A DNA stretch of 64,000 bases from Oncomelania hupensis (lineage: Eukaryota > Mollusca > Gastropoda > Littorinimorpha > Pomatiopsidae), in the NCBI GenBank assembly GCA_036898135.1, contig CM072511.1, forward strand, positions 77,666,754 through 77,730,753, in the 5' to 3' direction. The notes beneath the pieces were generated by a model. It was not told where the DNA came from. It made no database searches and worked only from the letters and a program-made list of their open reading frames with translations. Each line of letters opens with the position of its first letter. The first letter of the stretch is position 1. The position numbers and the translations under genes are program-made. This document shows, piece after piece, positions 10,225-20,782 of this stretch.

Positions 10225-11850
10225 GATTGTTTATTTTTTTATATTTTCTATGTGTTACACATTCATCTGTACGAATACTTTTGTGTATGTGCTGTTTTGT
10301 CTAACTTGTGTTATGTATACATTACAGTTTTTAGTTAAAGGTTTCATAGTCTCACATAGGTTTTGTTTTTAGTACATTTAGTCTTTTAATTTTATACAGA
10401 TTTTTGTTTTGTTTTGAAGAATTGTACACATTACAGTTTTTAGTTACAGGTTTCATAGTCTCACATAGCTTTTAATTAATACATTTAGTCGTTTATACAG
10501 ATTGTTTTTAGGAAGAATTATACATTGTTACACATTCAAGTGTACGAGTACTTTTGTGTATGTGCTGTGTTGTCTATCTTGTGCTATGTAAACATTACAG
10601 TTTTTAGTTATAGGTTTTATAGTCTCACATAGGTTTAGTGTTTTAATTAATACATTTAGTCCTTTATACAGATTTTTTGGGAAGAATTGTACATTGTTAC
10701 TCATTCATCTGGGTCGGTATTCAGAAAGACCCGCTTGCAACCCTTCGATGTGTTATTTGTCTCATGGTATAGACCTTGCGGTAATTTTATCTTACCTCAG
10801 GGTTGGAGAAAACTGCCAGTAAACTTATCTTGGTATTCAAAAAGGCCTACCTGACGCATGGTCCATACCTCAAGCTAAATTTTAATCCTCCTCTATTACG
10901 CATGCGCTCTTCGATGACAACGCCTCAACAGCTTTCTTAGCAGACGATGGATCACATGAAGGAAATAGCAACTTTTCCTATGAAAAATATTTTGTTAAAT
11001 TAGAATTGAAAGAGGAAACCCAAAACATGTTACTTTCGTATTTCGCTTTGGTCATTAATCTAGCATCAAAAAGAAAGCATTTTACTGCAGTTTTACTGGC
11101 ACACAGATAAATAGAACTGGAAACCTAGTACTAAACACAGTTTCAGTGAAGAAAGAAGTGACGATGCCAGTTCGCATGTTGCAACTCCTCTCCTACTTTA
11201 TCCACAATTCGCACGATGTCGATTCTTTGAAATGTAAATTTCCTGTAATGTTTTACATCATCAGGTATATTTAGAGGATTTCATCTGTCCCGAAAGATGC
11301 TGTTTTGTTGTCTCCGATGCAAAATCATTGCGAAAACAATTGCATTCGCCATTTTTACCTCGGCAAGAGTACGAGTTACCGGAGGGGGATAGCGTCGGTA
11401 AAATTATCAGCCGTTCGGCCAAGTGACAGGGCAGTTACAACTTCTCTGAATACCAGATAAGTCCAAACCAGCGGAAAGTAAGGATTTTACCCCTCCTCAA
11501 GGTAAATTACCGGCAGGTATTGCCCTTTCTGAATACCGCCCCTGTACAAGTACTTTGTGTGTGCTGTCTTGTCTAACTTGTGATTACCGTTTTTAGTTAT
11601 AGGTTTCAGGGTCTCACATAGGTTTAGTGTTTTAATATATTTATTCTTTTATACAGATTTTTGTGTGTGTGTGGAGAATTGTACATTTTTACATATTGAT
11701 CTGTATGAGTACTTTTGTGTATGTGCCGTGTTGTCTAACTTGTGTTATGTACACATTACAGTTTTTAGTTACAGCTTTTATAGTCACACATAGGTTTTAT
11801 ACAGATTTTTTTGTTGAAGAATTTTACCTCATTACACACACAATTATTAT
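10225..11850 (+). repeat. Intronic tandem repeat, about 165-bp unit, roughly five copies
   Basis: Units run 'ttacacattcatctgtacgaatacttttgtgtatgtgctg', then 'acattacagtttttagttayaggtttcatagtctcacatagg', then 'atttagtc...tttatacagattttt...gaagaattgtacat'. Copies begin near 10249, 10428 (partial), 10526, 10694 and 11690. The copy starting at 10694 is interrupted by the TIR element 10712-11541. The units are non-coding. Confidence 0.8.
10712..11541. mobile_element. 830-bp non-autonomous TIR transposon with CTG duplication
   Basis: The ends are inverted repeats GGTCGGTATTCAGAAAG (10712-10728) and CTTTCTGAATACCGCCC (11525-11541), matching at 16 of 17 positions. The flanking trinucleotide CTG occurs on both sides (10709-10711 and 11542-11544). 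The neighbouring tandem units supply the empty site (attcatCTGtacgag), which fixes the boundaries. A 3-bp duplication with such ends suggests a PIF/Harbinger-like element, but no transposase frame is present, so the superfamily is inferred only. Confidence 0.82.
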
Positions 11851-12533
11851 TTCAGAACAAGATGTGACATTTGGCTTATAATGCTATCTTTACTCATGAA
11901 ATCTCATTGTGTACTATTATTATTTTAAACGGGATAAGAAGTTATCTTATGTTTAGCGTGTCTCAAAGGCTTGTCTTGTCTGATTTTATTTTATCTTAGT
12001 TCATCCTACCTTAACTCTTTTACTCCCAAAGTCAGCTTTAGTCTACTCGAATTTGAACCACCAATGCTGACTTTGATCGATGTCACAGGGTTATGTCAAA
12101 TGGACACAGCATTGTGAGAACCACACTTTGATGTTACTTGACATGACCAGTTACGTTGATGAATGTCAACTATTACGACCCACAAGCAAGTCAGATAAAT
12201 TTGACTACTGGATACTATTATTTACATGCTTTTTTTTCCTGAATTGGACAAAGAGAGACGATCTGTAACCAGCATAAAAACTCGCATGTTACACACTCAA
12301 ATTTACACACATACATCATATACAACAATCACTTAAACATGTGGTGCAGAGAAAGGGAGATCGGTATTAGAAGACAAAAACAATATAAATTTTGACTCGC
12401 ATGCTTGCAGCCCCCAACCCACCCTCACGTCGCACCCAGTATTTTCTTAAAAAATTTTGTGTAGAAGGTAAATTTGCTTGCATATATATACATATACTAC
12501 AAAATGATATTGTGCATAATTATTATTTCACAG
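11851..12533. other. Intron before exon d
   Basis: AT-rich. A fragment 'tttgactcgcatgcttgcagccccc' at 12391-12420 resembles the start of repeat family A. The 3' end gives the exon d acceptor (ttattatttcacag). No gene was recognised. Confidence 0.5.
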
Positions 12534-12620
12534 CTTGTATATGATGACGTAGAAGAACAACGCAACACAGTACCAAAACTGCCAGCGAGACCTCTGCCTC
12601 CTGCTCCAGCTGCCCCAGAG
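12534..12620 (+). CDS. Adaptor gene exon d (YDDV and RPLPPAP)
   Basis: 29 codons in phase 0-0 between TTTCACAG and GAG|GTAAGA. The peptide begins LVYDDVEEQRNTVPKLPARP and ends LPPAPAAPE. YDDV is the same short motif that, in vertebrate ADAP/FYB, binds the SLP-76 SH2 domain when phosphorylated (established for ADAP; its use here is inference). RPLPPAP matches the class I SH3 ligand form RxLPPxP. The exon layout of tyrosine motif then SH3 ligand repeats that of exon e. Confidence 0.83.
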
Positions 12621-12865
12621 GTAAGATCAATGCATGGCATTGTCTGTGGTTTGTCTTAGTTTTATTGGTAAAGATAGAGGCTTGAGACCATAGAGAAGAG
12701 GGACATTAGGAAGGACATCTCTGTTATTCATCAGGGCAATGCTAATTTCCTCTCCTTCTATAACAGCCAGGGACATATTCATCACCTGAGCGAGGTGGAC
12801 TTTATGGTTTTGTTCTCTGTTTCATTATTTCTGTTGTTCAGGAGATCCATAAAGATTAGTAATTG

Positions 12866-15090
12866 GTTTTATCCAGGCCTATGCCCCAACATCGGACTAT
12901 GATGACAGCAAAATCAAGGATTTCTATTGACATCTGCAGGCTGTCCTTGACCAAGGGCCGAGGAAGGACATAGTCATAGTGCAAGGCGACTGGAAGGTTG
13001 GCCAAAATGCGTATCACAACTGGGGAGACACAGGTGGACCCTACTGCAACAAAGAGACAATTAACAGAGGTCTGAGACTCTTGGAATTTGCCAGACACAA
13101 CAATCTGATAATGGCAAACACGCTTGGTCCCCACAAAAAATCCAGACGATGGATTGGCATAGTCCCAGCGGGGAGCATCACAAATTTAAAACATTATGGT
13201 CAAGAAACGCTGCAGATCAAGTGTCAACATTAACAGGACACACACTTTTCCAGGAGCAGACATCGGAAGTTACCACGATCTCGTGATGTCTTTCCGGCTC
13301 CACTTGAAGAGAGTAAACACAGTGAAGTGCACCAGACAGAAGTTCTACCTGGACTAAATGAAAGACCAGGAGGTGGCAGAAATATTCCAAGGCACAATTG
13401 GAGAGAAATTTGCACCACTGCTCATTTTGGGAGCTGGTGAAGTAGATGTCAACATCATGACCACCATCTTCAACTCAGTTGTGACAGATGCCACTACTGA
13501 GATCATTGGCAAGCACCACCCAAAGAAGAAACCTTGGATCACACCTGAACTTTTGGACCTGTGTGACAAACGAAGAGAGATTAAAAAAAGCAAAAAAAAA
13601 ACTCACAGGGAGCTGATGCCTACCAAAAAATCAACAGTGCACAGCAATGGAGAACTGGATGCCTGGAAATAGAGAATAGTGTGAACAAGAACAATAACAA
13701 GGTCTACCAGACTGTGAAGCGGCTGACAAGTGTTAAACAGCCCAAAGTCTCTGCGATCCAAAGCAAGTCTGGCATGTGCCTTACAGAAGAACAAGAAGTC
13801 TTGGATAGATGGACAGAGTACTGCTCTTACCTTTACAAGCACACACCAAAAGGAGTCCCATCAGTTATAGCATATGCCAAGAACAGAGAAGAAGAAGAAG
13901 AAATCCTCCAAATTCTCAGAGAAGAAGTTGGCAGCAGTGCAATTGCTGAAGAAGGGGAAGTCAGCGGGAGTGGACAATGTACTCGCAGAATTGCTTCAAG
14001 CAGGAGGAGAAGCGATGATTGACGCCCTCACCGTTATCTATAACAAGACCTGGAAGAGTGAGTGGTGAATGGCCTACACCATGGACCCAGTCGCTTGTCA
14101 TCACTCTTCCCAAAAAGAGTAATCTTCAGGAGTGTGAAAACTACCGCACTATCATCCTCATCAGCCATCCCAGCAAGGTCCTCCTGAAAATAATACTCAA
14201 CAGGTTGAAACCTCAAGTTGAACACATCATAGCTGAAAAAATAACAGCTGGTACATATGCTTGACACAACCTCCAGAGCCTTTGCAGAGAAGACCAAAAT
14301 GATGACCAACAACACCAATGGTATCAACACGGACATCAAAGTCCAAGGCCAATCCCTCAACACGGAGCATAGCTTCAAATATTTAGGAGCCATTGTATGA
14401 GACAATGTGTCCCAACAGGAAGTCATCTCCAGGTTTGCAGAAACCACTACTGCCCTGACAAGGTTGGAGCTCATTTGGAAAGACAGGACCATCAGTCTAC
14501 ATTCCAAGGTCAGGCTGCTGCACTCCTTTTTCATCTTCATTTTCCTATACTCTTGCAAAACATGGACTCTCACAGCAGACCTATAAAGAAGAATACAAAG
14601 CATGGAGATGATGTGCTACAGAAGACTTCCGGGCATTTCCTATACCCAGCACATCACCAACGACGAAGTTCAACAGACCATCATGCAAGCCATTGGACAA
14701 CACGACGACATGCGTGGTGAAGAAACGGAAACACTGATGGTATACCCAGCACATCACCAACGACGAAGTTCGACAGACCATCACACAAGCCATTGGACAA
14801 CACGACGACATGCGTGGTGAAGAAACGGAAACTCCGATGGTATGGCCATGGTGCCAGAGCATCAGGCCTTGCAAAGATCATCCTGCAAGGCACAGTGCAA
14901 GAAGGTAGAAGAAGAGGGTGACAGGAAAAGAGGTGGGAGGACAACATTCAAGAATGGACTGGCTTGACACTTAGCAAAGCCATGAGGGTTGCTGAGGACA
15001 GAGAAAGACGGAGTTGTTGGTTAAACGATCATATATGGTGCCCTAACAACTTTCGAATTACGGGATAGGATAGAATAGGACAGGATAGGA
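12866..15090 (+). mobile_element. RTE-type LINE relic, copy 1 (plus strand)
   Basis: The region aligns with the intact RTE ORF at 36139-39246. It begins in the EEP domain ('ccaggcctatgccccaacatc'), runs through the QGDWKVGQ and GHKLY-downstream part, the linker, and the RT start (NLQECENYRT). It then jumps near 14235-14260 from the IIAE region straight to the LVQRLDT region. About 500 bp, including the FADD catalytic block, is missing. It ends in the GGATA-like tail 'gggataggatagaataggacaggatagg' (15061-15090). Stops and frameshifts are frequent, and a 100-bp tandem duplication occurs at 14641-14840. It is dead. Confidence 0.88.
14641..14840 (+). repeat. 100-bp tandem duplication inside RTE relic
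   Basis: The segments 14641-14740 and 14741-14840 both start 'tatacccagcacatcaccaa' and run in parallel with few mismatches. The intact RTE copy has this segment once, so the duplication arose in this copy after insertion. Confidence 0.9.
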
Positions 15091-15564
15091 TTCAGGCAAT
15101 GTTTAACTTTTAAATAGCAACATTAGTGCTAGATGCAATTGTACTCTACACAACTCTTGTGGCCACTTTTTGTTTTTTTTGAAGTGTGAAAGGAGAACAA
15201 TTGCATGGTGTTTAAATGTCACCCAATAGGTCCCAACCCTTAGTAAGGTTTTGGTAGTGTAAATTTAAAGATGTTCTGCAACAGCACACCTGCATTCAAA
15301 CCCCTAACTTTTTAACAGTGCCAAAATTAATTTTGTTGTATTATAATGTGTTTATGAGAAAAAGTATGTGCTTGTTTAGAGTTTTCCCATTCCTGGCCCA
15401 TACATCACAAAGCAAAGAGAGGAAAGTTCTTATTCTCTCCCTTAACTAAAGTATTCAGAACCAAAGATCTAATTCTTTTCCTTTCGTATTTGAGACACTT
15501 TTCTTGTCAGTCTCATTTAAAAGAGTCTTCATACAAATCAGAATGTTAAAAGCAAATTTTGCAG
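15091..15564. other. Intron before exon e
   Basis: No repeat or gene was recognised. The exon e acceptor is 'caaattttgcag'. Confidence 0.5.
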
Positions 15565-15696
15565 GTATCGTACGATGATATTACTTCAGATGGTCCTGTA
15601 GTTCAGCATATCAAGAAACCGCAACCAAATAGGGGTTTGCCCCCAACTCCAGGAGAAAGAGCTGCAGCTCCTTTCCCTCCCCCTCCCACCAGCAAG
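15565..15696 (+). CDS. Adaptor gene exon e (YDDI and RGLPPTP)
   Basis: 44 codons, phase 0-0, acceptor TTTTGCAG and donor AAG|GTAGGC. It opens VSYDDITSDGPVVQHIKKPQ and continues with NRGLPPTPGERAAAPFPPPP. The tyrosine motif YDDI sits at residues 3-6, matching its place in exon d. RGLPPTP is another RxLPPxP SH3 ligand, and FPPPP is the core of the Ena/VASP EVH1 ligand ([FWYL]PxxP-type FPPPP), so a link to actin regulators is possible. That reading is from motif knowledge only. Everything indicates a disordered docking segment. Confidence 0.85.
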
Positions 15697-15860
15697 GTAG
15701 GCTACTGTTTTGTAATTGTAACCGTGTGTTGTTGTTTAATCTGTTCATTGTTCATTTAATCTTTTGTTTTTTTTTATGTACAGATTTTCCATGTTGGTTT
15801 AGTTATTGCAGAAACGTTTTGAAAGAACCCAATTTAACTGAACTCTTGAAGTCTGAGGAT

Positions 15861-15950
<90 letters not shown>
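15861..15950. repeat. (ATG)30 microsatellite
   Basis: Thirty uninterrupted ATG units lie 165 bp downstream of exon e. They produce poly-Met, poly-Asp and poly-Ile frames that are not genes. Confidence 0.97.
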
Positions 15951-15952
<2 letters not shown>

Positions 15953-16433
15953 GACGAAGATGATGATGATACTTATACTCATTACGATTTGACTTAGCGG
16001 AAAAACATGTTTGGTTGGATAGAGCATGCGTAATCTTTCTCTCCTTAACTTATTTTCTCCAAAGTGAGTTTAGTATAGGGAATGTACCCGAATTCCCTAA
16101 TCTAGTGTCACTTCAGTAAAAGGACATTAAATGAAACAGACAAATATACAGTCGGAAATTAATGCAGATGATGCAGAGGTGCCTACCGTACGCGCTGGCG
16201 CGTATTTTTACGAATTTTCAACATTAAATACGACAATACGAGCAATTCCTTAAAAATACGCATTTTCGTGGTGTACCCAAAAAAAAAAACAAAAAAAAAA
16301 ACGCACTGATTTTATATAATGTTTGATCTGCTGTTTCCTTTACTTGCTGACCCTAGAGCGCATGCGCCAAAGTAAAATCTCGTGCGTGAGAGGTAGTGCG
16401 AGACTTTGTATCCGCCATTGTGCTAATTAACCA

Positions 16434-16655
16434 TGGTGTCGCGAAAGCGTTTACACGAGAGTGACGATGAGAGCGAGTCTGAAGAAAAGCGGGTTATGTT
16501 GCAAGTAAGCAAAAAGCGAGACAACATTTTTTACGCGAATACCGTGAACGTTTTTGAGGAATAATCAAATCTTCGAACGGAGTTCATTATGCTCATTGCA
16601 ACAAAGAGTTCAGCATTGCTCTGCATACGACATTCAGCGACACTTAGATTAGGTA
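16434..16655 (+). pseudogene. Relic of hAT transposase N-terminus with BED-like zinc finger
   Basis: After MVSRKRLHESDDESESEEKR the frame breaks. Segments such as REYRERF, GVHYAHCNKEFSIA and DIQRHLD are seen in successive frames. The CxxC-like cysteines are degraded, but the 'HCNKEF...RH' wording fits the BED-like zinc finger of hAT proteins. Everything downstream, including the DDE and hATC dimerisation regions, is absent and replaced by AT-rich DNA and the nested element at 16909. Confidence 0.55.
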
Positions 16656-16908
16656 TTAGTACTATTACCAAGGAACATTTTATTTTGGTTCATGATGTCT
16701 TTTTTTTATATATAGTACAAACCTTTAGAAGATTAAAAAAAACTTGAAATGTTAAAATCGGTCAATACTAGGCAATCATTTAACTGTTCAAAGTGGGTAA
16801 CCCTCACATAAAAATAAAACGCGTTTTTCCCCCAAGTGGCTAAGGTGTATAAAATTAATACAAAGTGCATAAAAAGGCACTGTATTTACACAACAAAATG
16901 CAGAACAC

Positions 16909-17641
16909 CAGGGGTGGGAATTGCTGAAGTAAAAAATAAAGGAAACTAGGGAGGTCCGGGGGCATGCCCCCCCGTAAAATTTTCAAAATCAAGAACAAAA
17001 TCTGTGCAATCTGGCGTATTCTGATTGCAAAATGTAAGTAGTTTTGAAGTATGAAAAACATTCTTTTTTTGTCTTTTTTTCTTGTGCTTTTTGTTTGAAT
17101 GACCAAAGAATATAATGCTGTGATGTAGTGCTGATAAACAATGTACATCTAACAGACACGTTGCACAAAGAAAATAACATAAATTCAAAAAGGACTTTTG
17201 TATATGGCTGTATACATGTACAGTGATTATGTGAGAGAGAGAGAGAGAGAGAGAGAGAGCTGTACACACACACATACAAAATTTGTACATAGTAGCTGAA
17301 CATGTACACAGCTGTATATTCAACATCTGAATATCAGCTGTCATCATTGACTTCGTACTCCAACCAATCCCACCTCCATTTGTTTTTGACACCAAAACCT
17401 TCTTGAAAAGTTTCACCATGCTGTACAATCATAGCCTTTAAAGACATGATGGCTGTGATTAAGTACAACGACCTCGACCTCTCACTTCCGGTGAGACGTC
17501 TGTTGCGCTGTGTCTAAACACCGCAATAGTGTACCAAAATTTTTTTTTTTTAAATTTTTGGGCGGAAGCATTATTGTTTTTGGCGGATGGGATTTTTTTT
17601 ATGGCGGAAATCCGCCAAATGGCGGACAATTCCCACCCCTG
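16909..17641. mobile_element. 733-bp hAT-like element nested in the outer hAT
   Basis: Perfect 15-bp inverted ends CAGGGGTGGGAATTG (16909-16923) and CAATTCCCACCCCTG (17627-17641). The flanks share AGAACAC (16902-16908 and 17642-17648), a 7-bp match that is probably an 8-bp duplication with one change. CAGGGGTG ends and an 8-bp duplication are typical of hAT. No transposase frame is present. A (GA)n tract lies at 17231-17260, and a 'tggcggaaatccgcca' hairpin sits close to the right end. Confidence 0.87.
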
Positions 17642-18339
17642 AGAACACTCTATTATGCTCAGAAAACAAAAAGTGTTGCCAGTTTCAGCAGAATATATGA
17701 AAATATTGATGCATTTATATATATATTCATAATTCATATTAATTAATTGTTGGACAATAATATGAAGATCTTTTGGGGGGTTATGGAGTAAAATACAACA
17801 AAAAGTAATATATTAGTAAGCATTTGTGACCATAACTTGTTGAGTTCTATATTATTTTGTTTCATGAGGATTAAACTGGTGAGCTGAAATTAGTATGAAT
17901 TGATGTTTTGTGAATGTGGCAGTTTTGCTGGCAATAATTCTTTGATCAAATTTTGCGAGTTGCGCGAAATCTGACATTACACAAAATACACATTTTTCAT
18001 GCAGCCAGTACACAAATGGTCAGACTGGGGGGTAGGCACCTCTGATGATGCAACCAAAACTGTCAATTTAGATACATGTCTCACCCAGTGTACAGGTACC
18101 AAGTGTCAGACATTTTATTAGTGTGAAAAATATTTTGTTGTTATGTGGGTGAACTGATAAATAATTAATTAAATAAATATTAAGTTAATGCATATTAAAT
18201 AAATATAAATATATAAAATACATTAAAAATGTTAAATATATATCCATGAAGTAATCAAGAAATAAATCAATCAAGATTAACAAATTGTTAGGTGTGTGAA
18301 ATTACTTGCAAAAAAAGAACACTATTGATTTTTAAGCAG

Positions 18340-18384
18340 GTGGAAACATTTGAGGATGTTTACGAGGACCCAGATAAGAGTCAG
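18340..18384 (+). CDS. Adaptor gene exon f (15-codon YEDP exon)
   Basis: A 45-nt exon, phase 0-0, with acceptor TTTTTAAGCAG and donor CAG|GTAGAA. It encodes VETFEDVYEDPDKSQ. YEDP sits in an acidic context and resembles the phosphotyrosine motifs of adaptor proteins such as SLP-76. It is similar in size to exon c and to the candidate exon at 39602, and skipping it keeps the frame. The donor's +5 base is not G but A, so it may be a weaker, regulated site. Confidence 0.72.
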
Positions 18385-19794
18385 GTAGAATGTAATTTAC
18401 AATTCATGAATTTCATGAATGTTTTATTAATACTAGCTATTAGTAACAGCTAGAAGCTATTTGCTAGAGCATTATATACTGCACGCCTGCAAATGGTTGT
18501 GTGTGTGTGTGTTAACTGTGTTGTGTTTCTTTCCTTCCTTCTTCCTGTATTTTCCATGCATTTTGAACCTTCTGCCATATCTAACAGAAATATGGTTTGA
18601 GAATGATCTTTGAACGGAAAGTGTAATGTTGTTAAAGCTTTGTTAAGCTAAGATTTGAAATGTGTCATGTTTCGGTCCATTAAACCTGCTTGTAATTGTA
18701 AAAATTAATAATAATTAATTAATAATAATCAATGCTCATGTTGTCTATACACTCATTGTCATTTTGTTCAATTATTTAATTTGAACACTTTCTTAGCTAT
18801 TGTTTTGACATCACTTGCTTTGCATTGTTATCTCTTGGATGATGTTTTGTTAAATTGAGTTTTTAGTTATGATTGTGATTGTTCATCGTTCGTGTACCAT
18901 GGATTTTTTCTGTTCTCTCAGTTTTATACTTTCACTCTCCACCCACTATCCTTTGTTTATTTCTTGTTCTGCTGTTGGGTTTCTGCTACTTTATAGCATG
19001 AGAAGATAATGCTTTTTAGTTCTTTAATTTATTTTTGGTAATGTATTCAATTACTTTAATTAAAACTTAGTTTTTTTGTTTAAGTGTACAATATATTTTC
19101 ATTGATCTAGCCTACCAGTGTTTTTGCATCCCAATATGTTTGCTGCATCTTCTGGTTCTGTGTGTTTATTTCTTGGCTGAGATGTGGTTTATTGTTGTTG
19201 TTTTTTTACTTTCACTTTTGAACTAATTAATACAGTATGTTGCTTTCAATTTAAATACAACTACTGCTAATCAAAACATCACTAAATTGAATGAACTAAG
19301 AGTGGATGACAGTGTTTTTATGTTTTTACATTTCATGAGTTAATACAGTATGTAATTGCTTTCAATTTAAATAAAAATCAAAACATCATTAAATTGAATG
19401 AACTAAGAGTGGATGACTGTGTTTTTCTGTTTTTACATTTCATGAGTATTTTACATAAGTAATATTAGAATCTTGTTGATTCGACATTTTGTTACATAAT
19501 TATTTCATTAATATTGTTAATTTTATAAATGGGTATTGCCTTAGTGCGAACGCCAAAGTGACACATTCCACTGTAATGAAGTTAATTATTTTTTTTAGGT
19601 TCAGAGAACTTGTAGTATGCAGTACACATGCTACACCTGAGCACATTAGGGAGCACAGTTAGCTCAGGGTTTTTTAGTATGCCCTGTACTTGTAGATGAA
19701 TGCCAGGGGATAACATTGCAGCCTGTACAAGAAGTGGTTCAAAAGGCATTATCGGACGGGGGAATAAAAAAAACTGGGACACTGCGCTCCTTCT
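18385..19794. other. AT-rich intron with a 113-bp tandem duplication
   Basis: No gene was recognised. The segment starting 'ttaatacagtatgt' at 19227 is repeated at 19340, each running to 'ttacatttcatgag' (end 19446). Poly-T and AT runs dominate the rest. Confidence 0.6.
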
Positions 19795-20115
19795 CCTTTG
19801 GATGAGAGTATAAACTGAGGTCTAGTCTGTGTATGCAAGTATTCTATTGCATGGACTTAAATGATCATGACGCTCATGTCCTTTACATGTGACTTGTGAG
19901 TGCCGACTGCACACCCAGCACGCACTAGGTCCCTTCTCCACATCCCTGGTCGCCCAAGATTGTGCTATGTTGTCTGGATGTCAGACTATGCGCCCAAAGT
20001 CTGCAAATGGGTGTCTTGGGGGGTTTGAGTTAGATCCTGTATTGACCAGCGCCTGGAGCGGCTCTTGAGCTGGAAAAGCGCTATATTAAAGTGATTAAAT
20101 AAATAAATAAATTAT
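19795..20115 (+). mobile_element. SINE-like element ending close to exon g
   Basis: The copy starts near 'gatgagagtataaactgagg', shares sequence with 6655-6800, and ends 'gaaaagcgctatattaaagtgattaaataaataaataa' at 20073-20112. A similar tail occurs alone at 26155-26200. The tail ends about 50 bp before the exon g acceptor at 20164. A tRNA-like head was not clearly seen, so the SINE type is open. Confidence 0.55.
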
Positions 20116-20164
20116 AATGATTTCTGAGTAATAATGATTACTGAGTGATTGCCATGTTGACCAG

Positions 20165-20782
20165 GCACCTGCTAAGGTCACATCACACCCCAAACAGCAT
20201 CCAACCCCACCATCACTACCACCCCCTGAACGCACCTGGCTGGCAGCACCCAGGCAGCCTTTGCCAGAAAGACAGCTCTCTCCAGGAAGGCAGCAATCAC
20301 CGGGCAGGCAGCCTTCACCAGGTAGGAACAAATCACCAATGAGAGACCGAGCTCTGCCACCTGTTCCTAACTCTTGTGGTTCATGTCCCCCACTTCCTCC
20401 TATCCCGACTGCTCTGAGCAACATTGGAATATCTCAGCAGCCAGTACCAGCGGTCAGAGGCCGCCGTGCGAACAGGCAGGATGCCACAGCTGCAGCTGGA
20501 GGAGCAGGGGAAGTAGGGAGTGATGAATCTGACGACTGGACTGATGTCTCCCACGAGCTTCAGGTGCAGACCAACAATAGCAGCGTATCGTCCGCGTCCC
20601 CTGTGGTCGTACCGCTAAAGAGCAATGCCAACAAAGGCCCGCTACCTCCGCCACCGCCTCAAGGGAATAAGCCCGCGTATGCCCCCAGCACTGAGGATGA
20701 ATCGCATCGTCTTCCTCCTGCTGCTCCACCTTTGCCACAAGTGCCTTCGCGGAATGGCTTTAGCAAGTGGGACTCGGATCAG
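20165..20782 (+). CDS. Adaptor gene exon g (large proline-rich exon, 206 codons)
   Basis: Acceptor GTTGACCAG| and donor CAG|GTGCGA give 618 nt in phase 0-0, the longest exon seen. The start APAKVTSHPKQHPTPPSLPP is followed by a short repeat of SPGR (RQLSPGR, QQSPGR, QPSPGR, NKSPMR), then RALPPVPNS and PPLPPIP, which are class I-type SH3 ligands. Next comes VRGRRANRQD and an acidic stretch GSDESDDWTDVS, then a polyproline PLPPPPPQG and a closing SRNGFSKWDSDQ. Serines before proline suit proline-directed kinases. No folded domain is apparent. It fits the proline-rich middle of an adaptor or actin-linked scaffold; orthology is not claimed. Confidence 0.87.

Larger units (their letters stand above)
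16175..18043. mobile_element. hAT-like transposon with 8-bp duplication (outer element)
   Basis: The ends AGAGGTGCCTACC (16175-16187) and GGTAGGCACCTCT (18031-18043) are perfect inverted repeats. They are flanked by identical GATGATGC at 16167-16174 and 18044-18051. If a terminal C/G is counted as element, the ends become CAGAGG...CCTCTG with a 6-bp duplication; the 8-bp reading fits hAT. Inside, a plus-strand frame from the ATG at about 16434 reads MVSRKRLHESDDESESEEKR. A later frame has HCNKEFSIA followed by RHL (about 16592-16650), like the BED-type zinc finger at the N-terminus of hAT transposases. No catalytic domain remains, so it is non-autonomous. Confidence 0.82.

Noticed and set aside
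15726..16027. ORFs with about 30 Met, or long Ile runs, on either strand
   Set aside because: They are read through the (ATG)30 microsatellite and share nothing with proteins outside it.
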